In this document: positions 1 to 9,060 of the stretch, in pieces
Layout: every line of letters begins with the position of its first letter
Position numbering within the stretch: position 1 is the first letter of the stretch
Origin: Pseudomonas tohonis
GTDB taxonomy: Bacteria > Pseudomonadota > Gammaproteobacteria > Pseudomonadales > Pseudomonadaceae
Assembly: GCF_012767755.2 (NCBI RefSeq)
Contig: NZ_AP023189.1
Coordinates: 4,342,001-4,406,000, forward strand
Direction of reading: 5' to 3'
DNA: 64,000 bases
Translations under genes and position numbers: made by a program
Notes under the pieces: generated by a model
Databases searched by the model: none
The model's input: only the letters and a program-made list of their open reading frames with translations
What the model was told of the DNA's origin: nothing

Positions 1-494
1 TGCGTCGCGCCATGCTCACCGTCCTGCAACAGGTCGTCGAAGCTGAACAGGCGACTGCCCAAAGTGTCGCTCAGGATGCCGTAGTAATCTTCGAGACTCA
101 ATCCAAGTTCGGCCGCAACTTCCTGATCTTTAGCGTCTCGCCCGGTTCTCGCCTCAATTTTCCGGATGGCATCGCTCACCATCCGGGTGTTGCGGTGGAC
201 CGAACGTGGTGCCCAGTCCCCCTTCCTCACTTCGTCGAGCATGGCACCGCGGATGCGGATGCCGGCGTAGGTCTCGAAACTGGCGCCCTTGCTGGAATCG
301 TATTTCTTCGAGGCTTCGAGCAGGCCGATCATGCCGGCCTGCATCAGGTCCTCCACCTGCACGTTGGCCGGCAGGCGGCCCAGCAGGTGGTAGGCGATAC
401 GTTTGACCAGCGGCGCGTAGCGCTCGATCAACTGGTGCTGGGAATCCCTAGCCTGTGCCTTGTTGTACATACGAAGTCCACTAGCGGGTGTCAT
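1..494 (-). CDS. fliA: Flagellar sigma factor FliA (sigma28), 5' part; gene runs off the left edge
   Basis: FliA directs RNA polymerase to late flagellar genes such as fliC and flgM. About 164 codons are present, covering sigma region 1.2/2 (motifs ERYAPLVKRIAYHLL, VEDLMQAGMIGLLEA, ETYAGIRIRGAMLDE) and the start of region 3. I place the start at the ATG at 494, read MTPASGLRMYNKAQ, because it overlaps the fleN stop as ATGA and matches the N-terminus remembered for P. aeruginosa FliA. A second in-frame ATG lies at 470. The overlap implies translational coupling with fleN. Region 4 lies outside the window, so integrity of the 3' part cannot be judged. Confidence 0.95.
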   Translation of the reverse strand, partial: MTPASGLRMYNKAQARDSQHQLIERYAPLVKRIAYHLLGRLPANVQVEDLMQAGMIGLLEASKKYDSSKGASFETYAGIRIRGAMLDEVRKGDWAPRSVHRNTRMVSDAIRKIEARTGRDAKDQEVAAELGLSLEDYYGILSDTLGSRLFSFDDLLQDGEHGAT

Positions 495-1324
495 ATGGCC
501 GAATCCGCGATCGGTTGCTGCACCAGGCGCTCGACGAAGAACTCCAGATGACCGCGTGGGTTAGCCGGCAGGGGCCAGCTATCCACCTTCTGGGCAATCG
601 CCTTGAACGCCAGGGCGCACTTCGAGCGCGGGAAGGCTTCGTAAACCGCGCGCTGCTTCTGCACGGCCTTGCGTACGGATTCGTCATAGGGCACCGCACC
701 GACGTACTGCAAGGCCACATCCAGGAAGCGATCAGTCACTTTTGTCAGCTTAGCAAAGAGGTTGCGACCCTCCTGTGGACTGTGTGCCATGTTGGCCAAT
801 ACGCGGAAACGGCTCATGCCGTAGTCGCGTTTGAGGAGCTTGATCAAAGCATAGGCGTCGGTGATGGAAGTGGGTTCGTCACAGACGACCACTATCACTT
901 CCTGTGCCGCACGCACGAAGCTGACCACCGCATCACCGATACCGGCGGCGGTGTCGATCACCAGCACATCGAGGTTGTCGCTGATCTCGCTGAAGGCCTG
1001 GATCAGGCCGGCGTGCTGCATGGGCGAGAGCTGCACCATGCTCTGGGTGCCGGAAGCGGCCGGCACGATGCGTACGCCCCCCGGCCCTTGCAGCAGCACG
1101 TCACGCAGGTCGCACTCGCCGGCGATCACGTCGGCGAGGGTGCGCTTGGCGGTGAGGCCGAGCAGCACGTCGACGTTGGCCAGGCCGAGGTCGGCGTCCA
1201 GCAGCATCACCCGGCGACCGAGATCGGCGAGGGCCAGCGAGAGGTTCACCGACACATTGGTCTTGCCGACGCCACCCTTGCCGCCGGTCACAGCAATCAC
1301 CTGTACGGGATGCAAACTACCCAT
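491..1324 (-). CDS. fleN: Flagellar number regulator FleN (FlhG), MinD-like ATPase
   Basis: FleN is a cytoplasmic ParA/MinD-family ATPase that limits flagellar number by restraining FleQ ATPase and transcription activity. The 277-residue product has the deviant Walker A GGKGGVGKT (residues 14-22), the switch motif LLDADLGLANVD and the Walker B-like LVIDTAAGIGD. The ATG at 1324 directly follows an in-frame TAA, and an AAGGTG lies upstream. The gene sits between flhF (73 bp upstream) and fliA (4-nt overlap), the standard Pseudomonas order. Identification is firm. Confidence 0.97.
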   Translation of the reverse strand: MGSLHPVQVIAVTGGKGGVGKTNVSVNLSLALADLGRRVMLLDADLGLANVDVLLGLTAKRTLADVIAGECDLRDVLLQGPGGVRIVPAASGTQSMVQLSPMQHAGLIQAFSEISDNLDVLVIDTAAGIGDAVVSFVRAAQEVIVVVCDEPTSITDAYALIKLLKRDYGMSRFRVLANMAHSPQEGRNLFAKLTKVTDRFLDVALQYVGAVPYDESVRKAVQKQRAVYEAFPRSKCALAFKAIAQKVDSWPLPANPRGHLEFFVERLVQQPIADSAI

Positions 1325-1397
1325 TTATCACACCTTGTCTCACGTCGACTGGGCCACTTGGCGGGCTCGTGCCACTCATCCGGAGTGGCTGGGGGTT

Positions 1398-2759
1398 CTA
1401 ACCGACTCGGCGGGCCGGATTCTGGTACAGGCCGGCGAAGAGGTCGGCCATGGCTTCTTCGCTGGGGTCTTCCGGGGTCTGCAGGCTGACCGCACGACTC
1501 ACCAGCTGGTGGCTGCGGGGCACCTGCAGGTCATCCGGAATCCTAGGCCCATCAGCGAGATAGGCTACCGGGAGATGCTGGCCGATAGCCAGTCCTAAAA
1601 CCTCTCCCAGGCTCGCCGCTTCGTCGAGCTTGGTCAGGATGCAGCCGGAAAGACCGCAGCGCTTGTAACTATGGTAGGCCGCCTTTAGCACTTGGCTCTG
1701 ACTGGTTGCAGCCAGCACCAGATAATTCCTGGCTTTGACCCCTCTGCTGGCCAACGTTTCCAACTGCATTTTAAGCGCAGGATCGGCTGCCGGCAGGCCC
1801 GCCGTATCGATCAGCACCACGCGCTTGCGCGCCAGGGGTGCCAGGGCCTGGGTCAGGGACTGGCCCGGGTCGACGTGGGTCACGGAGACGTTGAGGATGC
1901 GGCCGAGGGTCTTGAGTTGCTCCTGGGCGCCGATGCGATAGCTGTCCATGCTCACCAGGGCGATCTGCTGGGCGCCGTACTTGAGCACGTAGCGCGCAGC
2001 CAGCTTGGCCAGGGTGGTGGTCTTGCCCATGCCGGCGGGGCCGACCAGGGCGATCACCCCGCCCTCCTCCAGCGGCTCCTGCTGCGGGGTGCGGATGGCG
2101 TGGGCCAGGTGGGCGAGCACCATGCGCCAGGCCTGGCGCGGGTCCTTGACCGAGGCGACGCGCTCCATCAGCGCCCGCGACAGTTCGGCGGACAGGCCCA
2201 TGCGCTGCAGGCGACGCCAGAGGCCGGCCTGCTGCGGGCGGCGGCTCTGCATCTGGCCCCAGGCGATGGAGCCGAGTTGTACTTCGATCAGCTCACGCAG
2301 GCCGTTGAGCTCGAAACGCATGGCGTCCAGGCTGCGCTGGTCGGCGGCGGCCGGCGCGGCGGGCCTGGCCGGAGCGGCGGCGGGAGACGGGGCCACCGGC
2401 GCGGCGGACGGGCGCTCCAGGCGCGACGAACGCATGGCGGCGGCGAGGCTTTCCGGGGACAGCTCCGAGCGGTCGGCGATCAGCTGGCGGTTCTTGCCGG
2501 CATCGGCCTGGCCACCGCGGTTGCTCAGCTCCGCGTGGGCCTCGGCGATGCGGGCCTGGGTGCGGCGCAGCTCGGCTTCGAGGGCCGGGTTGGGCTTGCT
2601 CGGCGCGGGAGCCGGCATGGGATAGTCGAGCGCGGCGGTGATCTCCACGCCACCTGCGACCCGACGGGTGCCGATGATGGAGGCATCCGCGCCCAGTTCG
2701 TCCCGCACCAGTTTCATGGCCTGGCGCATATCCGCAGCGAAGAAGCGTTTGACCTGCAT
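1398..2759 (-). CDS. flhF: Polar flagellar placement GTPase FlhF
   Basis: FlhF is an SRP-type GTPase that recruits the first basal-body parts to the cell pole. The 453-residue protein has an N-terminal basic/B domain starting MQVKRFFAADMRQAM, a low-complexity Pro/Ala-rich linker near residues 110-140, and a C-terminal NG domain. The G1 motif GPAGMGKTTT lies near residue 240, with VLIDTAG (G3) and ILTKLDEA (G4) after it. The ATG at 2759 is preceded by GAGG at suitable spacing. It lies 15 bp downstream of flhA and is presumably co-transcribed with it from the sigma54 promoter at 4979-4995. Confidence 0.97.
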   Translation of the reverse strand: MQVKRFFAADMRQAMKLVRDELGADASIIGTRRVAGGVEITAALDYPMPAPAPSKPNPALEAELRRTQARIAEAHAELSNRGGQADAGKNRQLIADRSELSPESLAAAMRSSRLERPSAAPVAPSPAAAPARPAAPAAADQRSLDAMRFELNGLRELIEVQLGSIAWGQMQSRRPQQAGLWRRLQRMGLSAELSRALMERVASVKDPRQAWRMVLAHLAHAIRTPQQEPLEEGGVIALVGPAGMGKTTTLAKLAARYVLKYGAQQIALVSMDSYRIGAQEQLKTLGRILNVSVTHVDPGQSLTQALAPLARKRVVLIDTAGLPAADPALKMQLETLASRGVKARNYLVLAATSQSQVLKAAYHSYKRCGLSGCILTKLDEAASLGEVLGLAIGQHLPVAYLADGPRIPDDLQVPRSHQLVSRAVSLQTPEDPSEEAMADLFAGLYQNPARRVG

Positions 2760-2774
2760 GGCCTGTGACCTCGG

Positions 2775-4898
2775 TTAGTTCTGCCCCACAGTCGCGACTA
2801 TGGTGACCTGCTTGTTGTCCGGTATTTCCTGGTAGGCCAGTACGTGCATGGTTGGCACGGCGAGCCTTGCGAAGCGCGACAGCATCGCCCGGATCGGCCC
2901 GGCCACCAGCAGGATGGCCTGCTTGCCGAGCATCTCCTGGCGCTGCGCCGCTTCAACCAGGGAACGTTGCAGCTTCTCGGCCATGCCAGGCTCCAGGAGG
3001 ATGCCATCCTCGGAGCCTTGCCCGGCCTTCTGCATGCTACTGAGCAATATCTGTTCCAACCTGGGTTCCAGGGTGATCACAGGCAGCTCCGGCTCTAGTC
3101 CCACAATGCTTTGCACGATTGCGCGGGCGAGCGCCACGCGAACCGCCGCCACCATAGCGGCGGGATCTTGACTCTTCGGGGCGACGTTGGCGATCGCCTC
3201 GGCGATAGTGCGGATGTCGCGCACCGGCACCTGCTCCTGCAGCAGCGCCTGCAGCACCTTGAGCAGCGTCGAGAGCGACACCAGGCCCGGCACCAGTTCC
3301 TCGGCCAGCTTCGGCGAGCTCTTGGCCAGCAATTGCATGAGCTGCTGCACCTCCTCGTGCCCGAGCAGCTCGTGGGCGTGCTTGTGCAGGATCTGGTTGA
3401 GGTGGGTGGCGACCACGGTGCTGGCGTCCACCACCGTGTAGCCGAGGGACTGCGCCTGGTCGCGCTGGCTACCATCGATCCATACGGCTTCCAGGCCGAA
3501 CGCCGGATCCTTGGCGGCGATGCCATTGAGGGTGCCGAATACCTGGCCCGGGTTGATCGCCAGCTCGCGATCCGGGTAGACCTCCGCCTCGGCCACGCTG
3601 ACGCCCATCAGGGTCAGGCGATAGGCGTTGGGCAGCAGGTCGAGGTTGTCGCGGATGTGCACCGAGGGCATGAGGAAGCCCATTTCCTGGGACAGCTTCT
3701 TGCGCACGCCCTTGATCCGGGTGAGCAGTTGGCCACCCTGGTTGCGGTCCACCAGAGGGATCAGCCGGTAGCCGACCTCGAGGCCGACCATGTCCACCGG
3801 GGTGACGTCGTCCCAGCCCAGCTCCTTGGTCTCCGGGGCGCGCTGGGCGGGCAGCAGTTCCTGCTGGCGCTGCGCTTCCTGGACGGCCACCTCCTTCTCC
3901 TTCTGGCCCTTGCGCCAGATCCACCAGGCACCGCCGGCGGCGATCAGGCCAAGGCCGAGGAAGGACACGTGGGGCATGCCCGGGACCAGGCCCATGGCGA
4001 TGAGGATGGCGGCGGAAACGGCCAGGGCCTTGGGCGAGGCGAACATCTGGCGGTTGACCTGCTGGCCCATGTCCTCGGAGCTGGAAACGCGGGTCACCAT
4101 GATCGCGGCGGCGGTGGACAGCAGCAGCGAGGGGATCTGCGCCACCAGGCCGTCACCGATGGTCAGCAGGGAATAGATGCGCCCGGCGTCGCCGAAGGTC
4201 AGGCCGTGCTGGATGATGCCGATGGCCATGCCGCCGATCAGGTTGATGAACAGGATCAGCAGGCCGGCGATGGCGTCACCGCGGACGAATTTGCTGGCAC
4301 CGTCCATGGAACCGTAGAAGTCGGCTTCCTGGGAGACTTCGGCGCGGCGCTTCTTGGCCTCGACCTGGTCGATGATGCCGGCATTGAGGTCGGCGTCGAT
4401 CGCCATCTGCTTGCCGGGCATGGCGTCCAGGGTGAAACGCGCGCTCACCTCGGAGATACGCCCGGCACCCTTGGTGACCACGACGAAGTTGATGATCATC
4501 AGGATCGCAAAGATCACCGCACCGACCACGTAGTTGCCGCCGATGACCACCTCACCGAAGGCCTGGATCACCTTGCCCGCGGCATCGTGGCCGTCCTGGC
4601 CGTGGAGCAGCACCACGCGGCTGGACGCCACGTTCAATGCCAGGCGCAGCAGGGTGGAGACCAGCAGGATGGTGGGGAAGACCGCGAAGTCCAGCGGGCG
4701 CAGGGCGTAGACGCTGACCAGCAGGACCACGATGGAGAGGGCGATGTTGAAGGTGAAGAACACGTCCAGAAGGAACGGCGGCACCGGCAACGTCATCATG
4801 CCGAGCATGATCAGCACCAGCAGCGGCACCCCCAGGTTGCCCTTGGAAAGGCTGGCGAAGTTGCCGCGCACGTTGCCGATCAGTTGCGAACGATCCAA
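2775..4898 (-). CDS. flhA: Flagellar export gate protein FlhA (probable TTG start)
   Basis: FlhA is the large inner-membrane component of the flagellar type III export gate. Its N-terminal half (about residues 15-330) is a block of hydrophobic helices containing the FHIPEP-type segment around PTILLVSTLLRLALNVASSR, and its C-terminal half is the cytosolic ring domain that receives chaperone-substrate complexes. The reading frame extends to an ATG at 4940, but I prefer the TTG at 4898 (MDRSQLIGNVRG). It gives 707 residues, the length I recall for P. aeruginosa, and has GTGAGGGT upstream. The gene leads the flhA-flhF-fleN-fliA group. Confidence 0.93.
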   Translation of the reverse strand: MDRSQLIGNVRGNFASLSKGNLGVPLLVLIMLGMMTLPVPPFLLDVFFTFNIALSIVVLLVSVYALRPLDFAVFPTILLVSTLLRLALNVASSRVVLLHGQDGHDAAGKVIQAFGEVVIGGNYVVGAVIFAILMIINFVVVTKGAGRISEVSARFTLDAMPGKQMAIDADLNAGIIDQVEAKKRRAEVSQEADFYGSMDGASKFVRGDAIAGLLILFINLIGGMAIGIIQHGLTFGDAGRIYSLLTIGDGLVAQIPSLLLSTAAAIMVTRVSSSEDMGQQVNRQMFASPKALAVSAAILIAMGLVPGMPHVSFLGLGLIAAGGAWWIWRKGQKEKEVAVQEAQRQQELLPAQRAPETKELGWDDVTPVDMVGLEVGYRLIPLVDRNQGGQLLTRIKGVRKKLSQEMGFLMPSVHIRDNLDLLPNAYRLTLMGVSVAEAEVYPDRELAINPGQVFGTLNGIAAKDPAFGLEAVWIDGSQRDQAQSLGYTVVDASTVVATHLNQILHKHAHELLGHEEVQQLMQLLAKSSPKLAEELVPGLVSLSTLLKVLQALLQEQVPVRDIRTIAEAIANVAPKSQDPAAMVAAVRVALARAIVQSIVGLEPELPVITLEPRLEQILLSSMQKAGQGSEDGILLEPGMAEKLQRSLVEAAQRQEMLGKQAILLVAGPIRAMLSRFARLAVPTMHVLAYQEIPDNKQVTIVATVGQN

Positions 4899-4978
4899 AT
4901 CTCTACCCTCACGCAATGGCGAAACACAGCCCTCGCCCATTCAATCTTTTGACGCGCGGATGCGCGCTGGAGGGCTTG

Positions 4979-4995
4979 TGCAAGAAGCTCACCAA
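4979..4995 (-). promoter_or_regulatory. Sigma54 promoter upstream of flhA
   Basis: Read on the minus strand the site is TTGGTGAGCTTCTTGCA. It has the invariant GG and GC separated by 10 nt and the TTGCA -12 half; the -24 half departs from TGGCAC in three bases. Predicted transcription starts near 4967, about 70 nt before the TTG start of flhA. RpoN/FleQ control of flhA is established in P. aeruginosa. Confidence 0.65.
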
Positions 4996-5053
4996 CTTCG
5001 CCGGAATCGGCTTTTCAGAGGGGTTGCAGGGGCAGTGGCCGACCGCCCGCGGG

Positions 5054-6190
5054 TCAGTCGTCGCGGCGCAGGTCGGCAGGGATCGGCGGCTCCGCCAGGG
5101 GCGCGGGGCGCTTGCCCTTGCCGGCGCGGAACTGCTTGAGCTGGTAGACGTAGGCCAGCACCTGGGCGACCGCCAGGTACAGGCCGGCGGGGATTTCCTG
5201 GTCCAGCTCGGTGGAGTAGAACACCGCCCGCGCCAGGGCCGGGGACTCCAGCACGGTGATCTTGTGCTCCTGGGCGATCTCGCGAATCTTCAGGGCGGTG
5301 AAGTCGTTGCCCTTGGCCAGCAGCACGGGCGCCGTGCCCTTGGCCGGGTCGTACTTCAGGGCCACGGCGAAGTGGGTCGGGTTGGTGATCACCACGTCGG
5401 CCTGGGGCACGGCGGACATCATGCGGCGCTCGGCCATCTCGCGCTGCATGCGGCGGATGCGCGACTTGACCTCGGGCTTGCCCTCGCTGTCCTTGTACTC
5501 GTCGCGCACTTCCTGCTTGGTCATCATCAGCTTCTGCTTGTTGTCCCAGAGCTGGTAGGGCACGTCGATGGCGGCGATCAGGATCAGCCCGCAGGCCAGC
5601 CAGACCGCACTCCAGCCCACCACCTGGACGCTGTGCAGGATGGCCTGCTCCAGCGGCTCGTGGGCGATGGCCAGGAGATCGTCGGCATCCGAGGACAGCA
5701 CCATCAGCGCCACCATCAGGATCAGCCCGAACTTGCCCAGCGCCTTGAGCAGCTCCACCACCGCGTGCATGGAGAACATGCGCTTGAGGCCGGACAGCGG
5801 GTTCATGCGGCTGAACTTGGGTGCCAGCGCCTCGAAGGAGAACAGCCAGCCACCCAGGGAGATGGGCGCCACCAGGGAGACGATGAGCAGGGTCACCAGC
5901 AGCGGCGTGATGGCCGAGAGCGCCATCTGCCCGGACTGCAACAGCCACAACGCCATGCTGCGCTCATCCATCAGCACCTCGCGCGGCAGGGTGAAGTTGG
6001 ACTGCATCATGCGCATCATCATGTCCGCCAGGCCGCCGCCGGAGGCCAGCACGCCCCCTGCCCCGCCCAGGGTGATGGCGAGGGTGTTGAGCTCCCTGGA
6101 ACGGGCGATCTGCCCCTTCTCGCGCGCCTCCTGCTGGCGTTTCGCCGTGGGTTCTTCGCTCTTGTCCGCCCCGCTCTCACTCTCCGCCAT
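5054..6190 (-). CDS. flhB: Flagellar export protein FlhB, substrate-specificity switch
   Basis: FlhB is an inner-membrane export gate protein whose cytosolic domain self-cleaves and switches export from hook to filament substrates together with FliK. The 378-residue protein shows four hydrophobic segments between residues about 35 and 210 and the autocleavage motif NPTH at residues 270-273. The N-terminus (MAESESGADKSEEPTAKRQQEAREKG) is typical. An ATG at 6190 follows GAGGTGCGCC. It is the last gene of the fliLMNOPQR-flhB operon, 75 bp after fliR. Confidence 0.97.
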   Translation of the reverse strand: MAESESGADKSEEPTAKRQQEAREKGQIARSRELNTLAITLGGAGGVLASGGGLADMMMRMMQSNFTLPREVLMDERSMALWLLQSGQMALSAITPLLVTLLIVSLVAPISLGGWLFSFEALAPKFSRMNPLSGLKRMFSMHAVVELLKALGKFGLILMVALMVLSSDADDLLAIAHEPLEQAILHSVQVVGWSAVWLACGLILIAAIDVPYQLWDNKQKLMMTKQEVRDEYKDSEGKPEVKSRIRRMQREMAERRMMSAVPQADVVITNPTHFAVALKYDPAKGTAPVLLAKGNDFTALKIREIAQEHKITVLESPALARAVFYSTELDQEIPAGLYLAVAQVLAYVYQLKQFRAGKGKRPAPLAEPPIPADLRRDD

Positions 6191-6265
6191 GGCGCACCTC
6201 GGCAGCAGGCCCGGCTAACCGGCCGGGACGGGCAATGGGCTGCGCGCAGCCGGGCTGGACGATCA

Positions 6266-7042
6266 TCAGCGCGCCCTCGCCAGCTCGCGCAGGAGCTGCA
6301 AGGCGTCGGAGGCGAGGATCTGGTACTGGGCGAGGATGTCGGCCATGCCGATCCAGATGATCACCAGGCCCAGGGCCACCGTCAGCGGGAAGCCGATGGA
6401 GAAGATGTTCAGTTGCGGCGCCGCGCGGGTCATCACGCCGAAGGCGATGTTGACCACCAGCAGCGCGGTGATCGCCGGCAGCGCCAGCAGCAGGCCGGCG
6501 CCGAGCACCCAGCCGAGCTTGGTGGCCAGCTCCCAGTAATGCGCGGCCATCAGGCCGCCTCCCACCGGCAGGGTGACGAAGCTCTCGGCGAGCACCTCGA
6601 ACACCACCAGGTGGCCGTTCATGGCCAGGAACAGCAGGGTCACCAGCATGGTGAAGAACTGCCCGATCACCGGCACCGAGACGCCGTTGGTGGGGTCGAC
6701 CATCGAGGCGAAGCCCAGGCCCATCTGCACCGCGAGGATCTGCCCGGCGACGACGAAGGCGTGGAAGAACAGTTGCAGGGCGAAACCCATCACCGCGCCG
6801 ACCAGGATCTGTTCGGCGATCAGCAGGAAGGATTGCAGGCTGATGGCATCCACCACCGGCATCGGCGGCAGCGAAGGCGCCAGCACCGCGGTGATGCCGA
6901 GGGCCAGGTACAGCCGCACCCGGGTCGGCACCAGCTGGGTGCCGATCAGCGGCATGGTCATCAGCAGGGAGGCGATGCGGAACAGCGGCAACAGGTAGCT
7001 GCCGAGCATCCCGCCGATCTGCGCCGCACTCAGCTCGAACAT
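6266..7042 (-). CDS. fliR: Flagellar export gate protein FliR
   Basis: FliR is a polytopic membrane protein of the FliPQR export gate. The 258-residue product is hydrophobic throughout and carries the recognizable segment QMGLGFASMVDPTNG and a C-terminal helix pair. The ATG at 7042 follows the fliQ stop by one nucleotide, so translation is likely coupled. Order and size fit the family. Confidence 0.96.
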   Translation of the reverse strand: MFELSAAQIGGMLGSYLLPLFRIASLLMTMPLIGTQLVPTRVRLYLALGITAVLAPSLPPMPVVDAISLQSFLLIAEQILVGAVMGFALQLFFHAFVVAGQILAVQMGLGFASMVDPTNGVSVPVIGQFFTMLVTLLFLAMNGHLVVFEVLAESFVTLPVGGGLMAAHYWELATKLGWVLGAGLLLALPAITALLVVNIAFGVMTRAAPQLNIFSIGFPLTVALGLVIIWIGMADILAQYQILASDALQLLRELARAR

Positions 7043-7043
7043 G

Positions 7044-7313
7044 TCAGCCGATCAGCATGGGGATGTTGTGGTAGAGGTTGGTCATGTATTCCATCAGCTC
7101 GCGGGTCAGCCAGGGGCCGGCCCACATCAGCGAGATCAGCATCACCAACAGGCGCGGCAGAAAGCTCAGGGTCTGCTCGTTGATCTGCGTGGCGGCCTGG
7201 AACATGGCGACGATGAGGCCCACCACCAGGCTGGGCACCACGAGGATGCCGACGATCACGCAGGTCAGCCACAGCGCTTCGCGGAACAGGTCGACAGCGA
7301 CTTCGGGCGTCAT
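7044..7313 (-). CDS. fliQ: Flagellar export gate protein FliQ
   Basis: FliQ is a small two-helix membrane protein that packs around FliP and FliR in the export gate. The 89-residue product has transmembrane helices near residues 15-40 and 52-72 with the family segment VAMFQAATQINEQTLSF between them. It starts 2 nt after the fliP stop and ends 1 nt before fliR. Confidence 0.97.
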   Translation of the reverse strand: MTPEVAVDLFREALWLTCVIVGILVVPSLVVGLIVAMFQAATQINEQTLSFLPRLLVMLISLMWAGPWLTRELMEYMTNLYHNIPMLIG

Positions 7314-7315
7314 GG

Positions 7316-8071
7316 CTAAACCCCTCCAAAGCTTCCGGCGAGCGTGCCGATGATCAGCGCCCAGCCATCCACGAGCACGAACAGCATGATCTTGAACGGC
7401 AGCGAGATGATCAGCGGTGACAGCATCATCATGCCCATGGCCATCAGCACGCTGGCCACCACCAGGTCGATGATCAGGAACGGGATGAAGATCATGAAAC
7501 CGATCTGGAATGCGGTCTTCAGCTCGGACGTGATGAAGGCCGGGATCAGGATGGTCAGCGGCGCGGCGTCGGGCGACTGGATGTCGGTGCGCTTGGACAG
7601 GCGCACGAACAGCTCCAGGTCGCTGGAGCGGGTCTGCGCCAGCATGAAGTTCTTCACCGGCACCTCGGCGCGCTTGATCGCCTCCTGCGCCGGCAACTGC
7701 TCGTTGAGGTAGGGCTGCAGGGCGTCGCGGTTCACCTGGTCGAACACCGGCCCCATGATGAACATCGTCAGGAACAGCGCCATGCCGGTGAGGATCTGGT
7801 TCGACGGCGTCTGTTGCAGGCCCAGCGCCTGGCGCAGGATGGAGAAGACGATGATGATCCGGGTGAAGCTGGTCATCAGCATGACGAACGCCGGGATGAA
7901 GCTCAGCGCCGTCATGATCAGCAGGATCTGCAGGCTGACCGAGTATTCCTGCTGGCCTTCGGCGTTGGTCGACAGCGTGATGGCGGAGATCGACAGCGGG
8001 TCGTCGGCGCCCAGCGCCAGGGGTGCCGCCAGTGCCAGCAGCAGGGCGATCAGGATGCGCCAGTAACCCAT
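7316..8071 (-). CDS. fliP: Flagellar export gate protein FliP
   Basis: FliP forms the pore core of the flagellar export gate. The 251-residue protein has a cleavable signal peptide (about residues 1-21, ending LALGA), then four membrane helices with a periplasmic domain between the second and third. Family motifs include [16 protein letters not shown] and [16 protein letters not shown]. The start ATG overlaps the fliO stop (TGATG). Confidence 0.97.
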   Translation of the reverse strand: MGYWRILIALLLALAAPLALGADDPLSISAITLSTNAEGQQEYSVSLQILLIMTALSFIPAFVMLMTSFTRIIIVFSILRQALGLQQTPSNQILTGMALFLTMFIMGPVFDQVNRDALQPYLNEQLPAQEAIKRAEVPVKNFMLAQTRSSDLELFVRLSKRTDIQSPDAAPLTILIPAFITSELKTAFQIGFMIFIPFLIIDLVVASVLMAMGMMMLSPLIISLPFKIMLFVLVDGWALIIGTLAGSFGGV

Positions 8072-8544
8072 CAGCTCTTGTCCTTGTCCTTGCCCAGCAG
8101 CTCCATCAGGCGCTGGGCGAATTCCGGGGTGGCGGGCTCGGCGTCGGGCATGTGCACCGGCTCCTTGAGCACATGCAGCGGGGTGATGCGCCCAGCGGTG
8201 AGGCCGAGGAGTATCTGTTCGCCGCCAACCTGTACCAGCACCAGCCGATCACGCGGGCCCAGCGCCTGGCTGGCGATCAGCTTGATCACCTGGCCGCCAC
8301 GGGGGTTCATCTGCTGGACCCGGCGCAACAGCCAGGCGAGCAGGAAGATCACGCCCACCACCAGCAGCAGGCCGATGGTGAGCTGCCCGAGCTGCGCCGC
8401 GACGCCGCCGCCGGCATTGACCACCGGAGCCGCTGCAGCGGGGGCCGCCATCGTCATCGGGGTGGCGGAAGCCGCCGGTGCGACCGGCTCGGTGGCGAAG
8501 GCCAGCAGCGGCAGGCAGGACAGAGCGAACAGGAGTCGGCGCAT
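8071..8544 (-). CDS. fliO: Flagellar assembly protein FliO
   Basis: FliO is a membrane scaffold that stabilizes assembly of the FliP ring. The 157-residue product has an N-terminal signal-like segment (residues 1-16), an Ala/Pro-rich periplasmic stretch, one transmembrane helix (around [19 protein letters not shown], residues 53-71) and a cytosolic FliO domain with [20 protein letters not shown]. Its ATG is 4 nt beyond the fliN stop. Sequence is weakly conserved in this family, so context supports the call. Confidence 0.93.
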   Translation of the reverse strand: MRRLLFALSCLPLLAFATEPVAPAASATPMTMAAPAAAAPVVNAGGGVAAQLGQLTIGLLLVVGVIFLLAWLLRRVQQMNPRGGQVIKLIASQALGPRDRLVLVQVGGEQILLGLTAGRITPLHVLKEPVHMPDAEPATPEFAQRLMELLGKDKDKS

Positions 8545-8548
8545 GGCG

Positions 8549-9019
8549 TCAGCGCAGCTTCTTGATGCGTTCGCTGGGGCTGATCACGTCGGTCAGGCGG
8601 ATGCCGAACTTCTCGTTGACCACCACCACTTCGCCATGGGCGATCAGGGTGCCGTTGACCAGCACGTCCAGCGGCTCTCCAGCCAGGCGGTCCAGCTCGA
8701 TCACCGACCCCTGGTTCAACTGCAGCAGGTTGCGGATGGTGATGTCGGTGTTGCCCACTTCCATGGAGATCGACACCGGGATATCGAGGATCACGTCGAG
8801 GTTGGGACCATCCAGGCTCACCGGCGCGTTGGAGCGCGGCATGCTGCCGAACTCTTCCATCGGCGCACGCGGATTGGACGGTGCCGCAGCGGCAGCCCCC
8901 TGGTTCATCAGTGCGTCGATATCGTCCTGGCTGGCCTCGTCGCCGGCCTCGGCCAGGGCCGCCGCCCACTCGTCGGCGAGCGCCTGTTCCTCGGGGGTGG
9001 TGTTTTCTTCGTCTGCCAT
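8549..9019 (-). CDS. fliN: Flagellar motor switch protein FliN
   Basis: FliN forms the lower C-ring with FliM and also docks FliH during export. The 156-residue protein has an acidic, Glu/Ala-rich N-terminal extension (residues 1-75) and a C-terminal SpoA domain (about 80-153) with LDVILDIPVSISMEVG and the binding loop region LNQGSVIELDRLAGEPLDV. It sits 41 bp after fliM in the usual order. Confidence 0.97.
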   Translation of the reverse strand: MADEENTTPEEQALADEWAAALAEAGDEASQDDIDALMNQGAAAAAPSNPRAPMEEFGSMPRSNAPVSLDGPNLDVILDIPVSISMEVGNTDITIRNLLQLNQGSVIELDRLAGEPLDVLVNGTLIAHGEVVVVNEKFGIRLTDVISPSERIKKLR

Positions 9020-9060
9020 CGGTTGACCTCGGCTGGCTCAAATGGGGTGTGGAGCGACCG

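Noticed and set aside
3111..7183. Two plus-strand open frames of 613 and 755 codons opposite flhA and flhB-fliR
   Set aside because: Both are His/Asp/Gly/Gln-rich without recognizable motifs and lie antisense to clear genes; composition follows the complementary codon bias.
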